A DNA stretch of 6,971 nt, from NCBI GenBank assembly GCA_964517075.1, contig CAZFAT010000122.1:1-6971 (forward strand), written 5' to 3'. Source of the DNA: CAZFAT01 sp964517075. Its GTDB lineage: Bacteria; Acidobacteriota; Vicinamibacteria; Vicinamibacterales; SCN-69-37. This document shows, piece after piece, positions 1 to 6,607 of this stretch. The stretch's first letter is position 1, and every line of letters begins with the position of its first letter. The notes beneath the pieces were generated by a model, which saw nothing but the letters and a program-made list of their open reading frames with translations, had not been told where the DNA came from and searched no databases. The position numbers were made by a program, and so were the translations under genes.

Positions 1-929
<929 letters not shown>

Positions 930-933
<4 letters not shown>

Positions 934-1277
934 GTCTTCGGCCCGGGCTGGTCGAACGGCGATTCGCTGTACTCCATCAATTCGATCACGACGCCGTCGG
1001 TGGACTGGTAGAAACCCACGCGGAGATTGGGCAGCGGCTGGAACGGCTCCAGCAGCACGCGCAGGCCTCGGCTCGCGTCGTCAATCGAGCGGACCCGGTA
1101 GGCCAGGTGTGGCTCGTGCCGCACCGGGCCCGTCACGGGGCTGTCGGGCTCGAAGCGCAGCCACTCGACGTGATACGGGTGCGTGACGAAGTCAGTGATC
1201 CAGACCCGAGTCGCCTCCACGAAGACTTCGCCCGGTCTCGAGACGTCTGTAATCAAGCCGACGTGAGAGAACTCCAT
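930..1277 (-). CDS. VOC-family (glyoxalase-fold) protein, 115 aa
   Basis: A small single-module protein of the vicinal oxygen chelate superfamily. The N-terminal strand MEFSHVGLIT carries H5, a second strand carries H57 (PHLAYRV), and the C-terminal strand GVVIELMEY carries E99. These are at the usual positions for divalent-metal ligands in this fold. At 115 residues it is one betaalphabetabetabeta pair, so a homodimer would be needed for a full active site. A Shine-Dalgarno AGGAG lies at 1291-1287, 9 nt before the ATG. Its TGA stop overlaps the GTG of the UvrA-like gene by 4 bases, so the two are probably translated together. VOC proteins include dioxygenases, isomerases, lyases and antibiotic-binding resistance proteins; the sequence does not identify a substrate. 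Pairing with a DrrC-like ATPase makes small-molecule detoxification conceivable, but that is inference. Confidence 0.85.
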
Positions 1278-1316
1278 CGCAGCGGACTCCTGTCCACTTG
1301 GCCTACTTCACGGCAA

Positions 1317-1505
1317 TCAACGAGATCTGTTCGAGGGCGGGGTACGTGTCGTCGTTCCGCGGCGTCCGAACGGCCGGCCGGCCGGAGCGATGGCTCGCTT
1401 GCGCTCAGCCTGTTCCGGCGAGGCCATTCGGCTGTTCATGCCGGCAGCGAGGACGCCGTAGACAATGCCGAACGCAACGATGACAGGACGAGCGGGTCGC
1501 GTCAT
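1317..1505 (-). CDS. Possible small membrane-anchored protein, 62 aa, unknown function
   Basis: Not recognised. The reading frame starts at ATG 1505 with a full AGGAGG just upstream and encodes a basic N-terminus (MTRPARP), one hydrophobic stretch (about residues 7-22, including VIVAFGIVYGVLAAG), then a hydrophilic Arg-rich tail. The layout fits a signal anchor or a short single-pass membrane protein. It lies 39 bp upstream of the VOC gene on the same strand, so it could be the first gene of that unit. The last 25 or so residues have low-complexity Arg/Pro/Thr composition and may be non-functional sequence. The frame could extend upstream to 1634, but only the 1505 start has a convincing ribosome site. 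It may also be a decayed gene; confidence rests on the ribosome site and the hydrophobic segment alone. Confidence 0.4.
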   Translation of the reverse strand: MTRPARPVIVAFGIVYGVLAAGMNSRMASPEQAERKRAIAPAGRPFGRRGTTTRTPPSNRSR

Positions 1506-1509
1506 GGTG

Positions 1510-1515
1510 CCTCCT
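1510..1515 (-). promoter_or_regulatory. Shine-Dalgarno AGGAGG for the small ORF
   Basis: A perfect AGGAGG on the minus strand sits 4 nt before ATG 1505. It is the strongest ribosome-binding match noticed in the window, though the spacer is short. It is the main reason for starting the small protein at 1505 rather than further upstream. Confidence 0.5.
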
Positions 1516-1671
1516 GACGGCCGACGGCGTTCGCGGGAGCTCGCGTCCGGCCGCGAACAGGATACGCGAGACGCGACCTTCTCTCCCGTGTTCGTGACCT
1601 TGATGCGCCGTCCTGGCCGCGTCATCGCTCGCACGAGATCTCAGGAAACTTGCGGGACATTTGGGTATAGG

Positions 1672-1920
1672 ATGAGCGGCAGTTTCACAGTCAATCACCA
1701 GGATCGGCCCGTCTCCCTGGACATGTCCCTCGTGCGGGCGTTCCGCGTCGGCGGGAACCGCCGAATCGAGTTCCGCGTCGAGGGCCAGAACATCCTGAAC
1801 CAGGCGGCCTACGGCAACCCGAGCAGCAGCATCACGAGCGGGACATTCATCCAGGTGACCGGGTTCGTCAACACCGTTTCCGAGCGGTTGATTCGTCTCG
1901 CGGCGCGGTTCAGCTTCTAG
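1672..1920 (+). pseudogene. 3' remnant of a TonB-dependent receptor gene (outer-membrane beta-barrel C-terminus)
   Basis: The 82 codons from ATG 1672 resemble only the final strands of the large TonB-dependent receptors with carboxypeptidase-regulatory domains that are abundant in Acidobacteriota. The signs are SLDMSLVRAFRVGG followed by RRIEFRVEGQNILNQ, then the GNPSSSITSGTF loop and a last strand ending in an aromatic residue (LAARFSF). The ending is typical of barrel proteins recognised by the BAM machinery. A complete receptor has about 1,000 residues. Upstream, the same frame stays open to 1465, but the sequence there (Arg-rich, little hydrophobic alternation) does not look like receptor, and no signal peptide, plug or TonB box is present. 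I read it as a 5'-deleted gene. The receptor match begins near 1675, which would be close to the deletion junction. The 166 bases between the small minus-strand ORF and this point hold nothing I can identify. Confidence 0.7.
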
Positions 1921-1946
1921 GCGCTGGTTGCGTGGGACGGCAGAAC

Positions 1947-1968
1947 GCGGCGGGCTGAAGCCCGCCGC
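1947..1968. repeat. Perfect 9-bp GC palindrome with TGAA loop
   Basis: Arms GCGGCGGGC (1947-1955) and GCCCGCCGC (1960-1968) pair perfectly around a TGAA loop. It lies 26 bp after the stop of the receptor remnant and 37 bp before the dehydrogenase start. No T-run follows, so it is not a standard Rho-independent terminator. Its core (GGGCTGAAGCCC) resembles the short dispersed palindromes common between genes in GC-rich soil bacteria. It could act as a transcription attenuator, an mRNA 3'-end stabiliser or a passive repeat. Confidence 0.7.
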
Positions 1969-1993
1969 CGACGGCCGAACGGGTGCAATGGCT

Positions 1994-1998
1994 GAGGG
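1994..1998 (+). promoter_or_regulatory. Shine-Dalgarno GAGGG fixing the dehydrogenase start
   Basis: GAGGG lies 7 nt before ATG 2006. Alternative in-frame starts at 1928 and 1988 lack such a site and would put extra polar residues ahead of the signal peptide, and the 1928 start would run through the palindrome, so 2006 is preferred. Confidence 0.7.
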
Positions 1999-2005
1999 TC
2001 TACAC

Positions 2006-3979
2006 ATGGTGTCGAACGTGCGACGGAATCGATACGCGTGGGCTGGAGCGATGGCCGGTGCCGTCCTGGGCGCGATCGCGCTCTACGCCCAGGGCGGAGC
2101 CGGCGGCCAGGGGCGCGGCACCGGACGGGGCCGCGGCGCCGGGCCGGCGGGCACACCCGCGGCTGCGCGTCCGCCGGGAGCGGACTGGCTCGCCTACGGC
2201 TACGACACGGGCGCTCGGCGGTTCTCACCCCTCACGCAGATCACGCCGCAAAATGTCGCCACGCTCACGCGGGCCTGGACGTTCGACACCGAAGTCAGTG
2301 GATCACAGTACACGCCGCTCGTCATCGACGGCGTCATGTACGTGTCGAATACGACGCACCTCATCGCGCTCGAACCAGAAACCGGCAAGGTCATCTACAA
2401 GGTGCCGCACGAGGGGATCTCCCGGCGCGGATTCGGCTACTGGCCCGGCGAGGGCACGATGGGCCCGCGGTTCTTCTCGGGTGCGAGCGGCGGCCGCATG
2501 GTCGCCATCGATGTCCGCACGGGACATCCGGCGCTGGGCTTCGGCGTCAACGGGTACGTGGATCTGCGCGCGCTCGCCCTCATCGACGGCGGCACGGGCA
2601 ACTTCTCGATGCCGTCCCCGCCGGCGGTCTACCGCAACGTCGTCATCACCTCGGGCTCGAACGGCGAAGGCGCCCCGGGACAGGGGCGGCCCTACGGTGA
2701 CGTGCAGGGCTGGGACGCCCGAACCGGAGCCCACCTCTGGACGTTCCATACGGTCCCTCGTCCCGGTGAACCGGGCCACGAGACGTGGCCCTCGAGCGGC
2801 TGGAAGAACCGCGGCGGGGCCAACGCCTGGGGCTTCATGACGGTCGACGAGCAACGGGGTCTCGTGTATGTGCCGACGGGCGTGGCCACCGACGACTGGT
2901 ACGGCGCGGATCGCCACGGCGACAACCTCTACGCGAACTCGGTCGTGGCGCTGGACGCGCTGACGGGCAGGCTGAGATGGCACCAGCAACTGGTGCGTCA
3001 CGACATCTGGGACTGGGACGCGGCGGCGCCGCCGACGCTGATCGACGTGCGCCTCGGCAACGAGGTCATCCCGGCCATCGCCCAGACCACGAAGATGGGC
3101 ATCCTGTTCATCCTCAACCGGGAAACCGGCGCGTACGTGTTCGGCATGGACGAACGCGCGGTGCCCCAGTCCGATGTGCCGGGCGAGCAGACGTCGAAGA
3201 CGCAGCCGTTTCCACGCAAGCCGGTGCCGCTCGCTCGCTTGACGTTCGATCCCGCGAAGGATTTCAACACGGTGTCGCCCGAGACCGAGAAGTTCTGCCG
3301 GAATCTCTGGGCCGAGCACCAGATGTTCTTCCACGGGCCGTACGGTCCGATGATGCTGGACCGGCTGACGGTGACCTTCCCGAGCACGCTCGGGGGCGGC
3401 GGCTGGGGCGGCGTCTCGTTCAACCCTCAGCTCGGCTTGATCTTCGTCAACGTGTCCCACCTCGGCATGGTCGGCAAGATGGAAAGGACCGAGGATGGGT
3501 ACTACCGAAAGACCTCGCCGGTCGGCGGCGCCGTGGGCCGGTTCTGGGATCCGAACAGCCGGATTCCCTGCAGCGCGCCGCCGTTTGGCGAGTTGATCGC
3601 CGTGAACGCCAACACGGGAGACGTCGTGTGGCGGGTGCCGCTCGGGTTCAACGAGACGCTGGCGGCCCGAGGGATCCGCAACACCGGGACGCTGACGCTT
3701 GGCGGCAGCATGGCGACCGCGAGCGGCCTCGTGTTCATCGCCGCGACGGCCGATCGCCGCTTCCGTGCGTTCGACGCGGCGACGGGAAAAGAACTCTGGG
3801 TCGCAGAGATCGGATCGGATACGAAAGCGGCGCCGATGACCTACCAGGGGCGCGACGGTCGTCAGTACGTCGCCATCATGGTCGGCGGGGGTCACCAGTT
3901 GAGCCGGACGGTGCCCGAGACCGGGGCCGACAGCAAGCTGATCGCATTCGCGCTGCCGCAGGCGTCCGGCGCGAAGTGA
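2006..3979 (+). CDS. Secreted PQQ-dependent dehydrogenase, glucose-dehydrogenase type, 657 aa
   Basis: A periplasmic quinoprotein expected to oxidise a sugar, polyol or alcohol with pyrroloquinoline quinone as cofactor. Residues 1-28 form a signal peptide (basic start, hydrophobic core, cleavage likely after LYA). A Gly/Arg/Pro/Ala-rich linker follows (about 29-59). The propeller opens with WLAYGYDTGARRFSPLTQI from W61. Family blocks follow in order: HETWP (258-262), RHDIWDWD (331-338), TKMGILFILNRETG from T362, and PCSAPPFGELIAVNANTG from P521, ending with GGGH. D336 and K363 are 27 residues apart, the spacing I recall for catalytic Asp466 and Lys493 of E. coli membrane glucose dehydrogenase. 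It lacks that enzyme's N-terminal membrane helices and has no CxxCH, so it is neither membrane-embedded nor a fused quinohaemoprotein. The cytochrome gene begins 49 bp downstream and is the likely electron acceptor. The specific substrate cannot be read from sequence. Confidence 0.92.
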   Translation: MVSNVRRNRYAWAGAMAGAVLGAIALYAQGGAGGQGRGTGRGRGAGPAGTPAAARPPGADWLAYGYDTGARRFSPLTQITPQNVATLTRAWTFDTEVSGSQYTPLVIDGVMYVSNTTHLIALEPETGKVIYKVPHEGISRRGFGYWPGEGTMGPRFFSGASGGRMVAIDVRTGHPALGFGVNGYVDLRALALIDGGTGNFSMPSPPAVYRNVVITSGSNGEGAPGQGRPYGDVQGWDARTGAHLWTFHTVPRPGEPGHETWPSSGWKNRGGANAWGFMTVDEQRGLVYVPTGVATDDWYGADRHGDNLYANSVVALDALTGRLRWHQQLVRHDIWDWDAAAPPTLIDVRLGNEVIPAIAQTTKMGILFILNRETGAYVFGMDERAVPQSDVPGEQTSKTQPFPRKPVPLARLTFDPAKDFNTVSPETEKFCRNLWAEHQMFFHGPYGPMMLDRLTVTFPSTLGGGGWGGVSFNPQLGLIFVNVSHLGMVGKMERTEDGYYRKTSPVGGAVGRFWDPNSRIPCSAPPFGELIAVNANTGDVVWRVPLGFNETLAARGIRNTGTLTLGGSMATASGLVFIAATADRRFRAFDAATGKELWVAEIGSDTKAAPMTYQGRDGRQYVAIMVGGGHQLSRTVPETGADSKLIAFALPQASGAK

Positions 3980-4028
3980 GTTGAGGCCGGCGGGATCGAC
4001 GCCCCCGCGTGCGCCGACGCGCGGTAGC

Positions 4029-4553
4029 ATGGTGGACGTGGTCAGGCATCGAACGGCGGGCTGTGCAGTGGCGCTCGCGCTCGCGGGTCTGGTCGGCGTC
4101 CCAGGCGGTGCGACCCGCGCCGCTCCGCCCACGTCCCGCCGTCCCGGGGCGCCTGTCACTCAAGCGGACGCCGCACAGAAAGACACGCTGGCGGACGCCT
4201 ATCTTCGGCTGTGCCGGAACTGCCATGAGGCCGCCCGCCTTCAGCTCGATCGCCGGACGCGCCTGGGATGGCAGGACATCATCGATCAGATGCTCGAGAA
4301 GGGCGCGACAGGATCGGACGAGGACTTCGGCCTCGTTCTCCAATACCTGCTCAGGGACTACGGCAAGGTGAACGTGAACCTGGCGCCAGCGGCGGACCTG
4401 GCCCTGGTGCTGGGCCTGTCCACCAAGGAAGCGGACGCGGTCGTCGCGCACCGCGAAAAGAACGGACGGTTCAAGGACTTCGATGCACTGCTGAAGGTGG
4501 CGGGGGTGGATCTCAAGCCGCTCGAAGCGCACCGCGCAGCGGTCGTGTTCTGA
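4029..4553 (+). CDS. Secreted single-haem c-type cytochrome fused to a helix-hairpin-helix domain, 174 aa
   Basis: Domain order: a signal peptide (1-31, cleavage likely at TRA/APP), a short Pro/Ala-rich linker, a compact haem domain and a C-terminal helix-hairpin-helix. The haem site is C62-R-N-C65-H66. Downstream, WQDIIDQMLEKGA (81-93) offers M88 as a candidate distal ligand, and the domain ends with the helix around LQYLLRDYG. Residues 115-174 begin NVNLAPAADL, contain LGLSTKEADAVVAHREKNG, and end with FKDFDALLKVAGVD. This is the ComEA-like pattern in which 'N.N.A' opens tandem hairpins. In ComEA this fold binds DNA; in this exported cytochrome it may instead bind a partner. Following the PQQ dehydrogenase closely, it probably receives its electrons in the periplasm. 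ATG 4029 is chosen because it opens directly into the signal peptide; the ribosome site is weak. A TTG at 3981 in the same frame would add 16 residues and is less likely. Confidence 0.85.
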   Translation: MVDVVRHRTAGCAVALALAGLVGVPGGATRAAPPTSRRPGAPVTQADAAQKDTLADAYLRLCRNCHEAARLQLDRRTRLGWQDIIDQMLEKGATGSDEDFGLVLQYLLRDYGKVNVNLAPAADLALVLGLSTKEADAVVAHREKNGRFKDFDALLKVAGVDLKPLEAHRAAVVF

Positions 4554-4587
4554 CCAGGCTCCGCAACGCAAGCGATCAGCACTTCGG

Positions 4588-5592
4588 CTATCCTGCCCGG
4601 GGAAGTAGCGCATCCGGCGTCGCGATCTCGCGAAGGGACACCCAGCGATAGCGCGCATCCGTCACGGCGGTGTTGCGGATGAACACCGTGGCGCCCTCGA
4701 GGACGCGCATGTCCGACCTCCCGGCGACGGGATGCTGCGAGGGACAATCGGTGGCGGCCAACCAGCCACCGCCGTCAGTGATCTCGTTGATCTTGACCCA
4801 CTGGCCGCCGTCTTTCCCCTCGGTCAGATCGCGGTACACCTCCAGCTTGGCGGCGTCGCCGATGTTGTAGCTGACGTACTTGAAGCCGATCCAGCGGTCG
4901 CGCGGCAACTGCGCGTCGGGCCACGCCTGCGCGGGCGCCACGCGCGCCCGGGCGGCCGCGGCGGGGTGCTTGAGTTCCTTGGCGAAGTCGAACGCGCCGT
5001 CGTGCCGCATGCGCGCGTAGTAGGTGTGCGCGTCACACGGCGTCTCGGTCGTGTGCCCGTTCGCGCCGCTGCGGACGCCCGCGACCATCCCGGCAAACCC
5101 CGTCCCATCGTCGAGGACGCGCCGGTAGTAGACCGTCAACTCGACATCGCGCCAGGGGGCGCGGTCGTAGGGATAGATGTAGAGGCGCGGCTGCGTACCG
5201 GCCATGGTCAGCACGCCGTTTGCCACCGAGAGCGTGCCGCTGCCCCGCTTGCCCGAGATCCCCTGGGGGTCGTGGCCATCCAGCCGTTCCGTGATGACAT
5301 ACTCGCGGCCGGTCCAGTGCGCCGACGTCCAGGGCCGTGTGCCCTCGCGCGTCCGGTACAGCATCCGGATGCCGAACACGTCGCGATCCGAGGGAGTTCC
5401 GCCGGTGGGGGCTTGGTCGAACGCCGGCGCCGCGCGCCGCCACGGCTGGTTGAACGCGCCGGTGCCGACACTTCGTCGCGGAGCTGCATCATCGCCGGCC
5501 AGAATCCCCGGCGAGGCGGTCATCAGCAGGACGACTGATGCCGTGATCGGCGCACACCAACCGAACGACCTGCTACGCATTCGAGTCGTCAT
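4588..5592 (-). CDS. Secreted protein of unknown function, probable beta-sandwich (concanavalin A-like) fold, 334 aa
   Basis: I do not recognise a named family with certainty. From ATG 5592 there is a signal peptide (about residues 1-32, hydrophobic APITASVVLLM, cleavage near ILA/GDD). A region rich in alternating strands follows: RLYIYPYD, VELTVYYRRV, FAGMVAGVRSG, then CDAHTYYARMR from C186, later WIGFKYVSYN and ATVFIRNTAV. This looks like a lectin/glucanase-type sandwich as found in secreted carbohydrate-binding or polysaccharide-lyase-like proteins of soil microbes. Two cysteines in the mature part, C186 and C283, could form a disulphide. No catalytic motif can be assigned. Its start lies 20 bp inside the end of the transglycosylase gene, and the Shine-Dalgarno is weak, so expression probably depends on translation from upstream. 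ATG 5580 is an alternative start; an ATG at 5718 would precede the signal peptide with an unlikely polar extension. Confidence 0.7.
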   Translation of the reverse strand: MTTRMRSRSFGWCAPITASVVLLMTASPGILAGDDAAPRRSVGTGAFNQPWRRAAPAFDQAPTGGTPSDRDVFGIRMLYRTREGTRPWTSAHWTGREYVITERLDGHDPQGISGKRGSGTLSVANGVLTMAGTQPRLYIYPYDRAPWRDVELTVYYRRVLDDGTGFAGMVAGVRSGANGHTTETPCDAHTYYARMRHDGAFDFAKELKHPAAAARARVAPAQAWPDAQLPRDRWIGFKYVSYNIGDAAKLEVYRDLTEGKDGGQWVKINEITDGGGWLAATDCPSQHPVAGRSDMRVLEGATVFIRNTAVTDARYRWVSLREIATPDALLPRAG

Positions 5593-6607
5593 CGGGTTCA
5601 CGCGATCGTAGTCGACGACGACGGCCTGCGCCACGAACGAGTGGTTGACGACCGCGGCCGGGCGCCGCGAGCAACAGGGCCGTGGGCATGATTGGGGCCA
5701 TTCGCGGGCATCTGCCATGGACCGCGAGACCGCTCGTGGCGCCGGTGCTCAACCCGTCGCGGTCAGTCGGACCGGCAAGCCGCGTGAACTGACGTTTCAG
5801 CGCGTTGACCTCGGCCAGGTAGCGCCGGACATCGTGGTCGCCGCATCGCTGGCCGCGTCTGAGCCGGAACTTGGCGCGCGCGTATGCGTTGCCGGCGCCG
5901 CTCCCGCACAGGTGGATGACAGCGGCGAGGTCCTGACGCTGCGGCAGTGACGCCGTGGCGATGCGGTGACGCTCGAGTGTGCGCGCGACGGTGCGATCCA
6001 GCCGCGCCGCGGTCATCTCCACCGCGTGCCCGGGCACCACGCGCGTGTAGAGCGCATTGAACCAGCACGAACGCAGGTCGTGCCAGGGGCCGTCCTCGAC
6101 CACGACGTGATCGTGGATGCAGTAGCGTCTCGCTTCCGCGAACGTGCCATCGGTGATCTGAAACATGCCGACGGCACTGGAGGCCGGCCGGTACACCTCG
6201 AACGGGTTCCAACTGAGCCGCCACCGCCAATAGGTTCGTGCCACTGGGTTGCCGCTGCCCTCCACCTGTGCCAGTGACGCCAGCAATTCCGGCGCGATCA
6301 CCGGTGTGGAGTGCCTGGCGAAGAGGGCACCATATTGGCGCCAGGTGTGGGCCGGAGCCTTGACGAGTGAGCCGCTGACCGGGAAGAACATCTCGCTCGG
6401 CTTGCGGGCCACCTGCACGATCCAGTTCAGCGCCGCCCAGACCGTCACCAGAAGAACGATGCCGACGACGAACCGGATGCCCAATGGGGCGACCCGAAGA
6501 CCCCTGAGCGCGCGTCTGGCCAGGCTCCAGACCGCCGAGCGGCGCGCGCGACGGCGTCGGGTGCGCCCCCTCCAGGCTGCGCCGCGCCAGATCGTGGTGT
6601 GGCTCAT
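5573..6607 (-). CDS. Membrane-anchored lysozyme-fold lytic transglycosylase (SLT-like), 344 aa
   Basis: Expected to cleave glycan strands of peptidoglycan in the periplasm. A very Arg-rich cytoplasmic start (residues 8-45) precedes one membrane helix (about 46-64, FVVGIVLLVTVWAALNWIV), giving an N-in topology. The catalytic domain follows: LLASLAQVEGSGN with E116 as probable catalytic glutamate, then SSAVGMFQITDGTF (143-156), the G-x-F-Q-I signature of the goose-lysozyme/SLT fold, and LAAVIHLCGSGAGNAYA (227-243) as the later substrate-groove segment. Four cysteines (163, 181, 234, 255) could form two periplasmic disulphides. After about residue 280 the remaining 65 residues are Arg/Gly/Pro-rich and look unlike the domain, which may reflect a lost stop codon. 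The ATG overlaps the upstream stop (ATGA), and the gene's end overlaps the next gene by 20 bp. The closest named subfamily is uncertain. Confidence 0.82.
   Translation of the reverse strand: MSHTTIWRGAAWRGRTRRRRARRSAVWSLARRALRGLRVAPLGIRFVVGIVLLVTVWAALNWIVQVARKPSEMFFPVSGSLVKAPAHTWRQYGALFARHSTPVIAPELLASLAQVEGSGNPVARTYWRWRLSWNPFEVYRPASSAVGMFQITDGTFAEARRYCIHDHVVVEDGPWHDLRSCWFNALYTRVVPGHAVEMTAARLDRTVARTLERHRIATASLPQRQDLAAVIHLCGSGAGNAYARAKFRLRRGQRCGDHDVRRYLAEVNALKRQFTRLAGPTDRDGLSTGATSGLAVHGRCPRMAPIMPTALLLAAPGRGRQPLVRGAGRRRRLRSREPDDDSNA

Noticed and set aside
1371..1385. Tandem CCGG palindrome (GGCCGGCCGGCC)
   Set aside because: Self-complementary but short and of simple composition; in such GC-rich DNA it has no clear meaning, and no T-run follows.
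1465..1671. Extension of the receptor fragment upstream to an ATG at 1465
   Set aside because: Those codons give an Arg-rich sequence with no signal peptide or barrel pattern, and they overlap the small minus-strand ORF.
1650..1671. TTGCGG and TATAGG as a promoter before the receptor fragment
   Set aside because: The two boxes are only 10 bp apart, too close for a sigma-70 promoter, and the match is weak.
2785..3984. A 399-codon plus-strand frame inside the dehydrogenase gene
   Set aside because: Arg/Gly-rich, with no motif, and it overlaps the PQQ dehydrogenase, whose family blocks are all in the other frame.
4006..4021. Weak hairpin (CGCGT/ACGCG) between the dehydrogenase and cytochrome genes
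   Set aside because: Only 5 bp of stem, no T-tract, and it lies just ahead of the cytochrome start. It is not enough to call a terminator or regulatory element.
2303..4159. A 618-codon open frame on the minus strand opposite the dehydrogenase and cytochrome genes
   Set aside because: Its translation is Arg/His/Val-rich with no domain pattern and lies antisense to clearly homologous coding sequence. Long antisense frames are expected from GC-rich third positions.
4554..4587. Possible bidirectional terminator between the convergent genes
   Set aside because: The 34-bp gap shows no convincing stem-loop or T-run.
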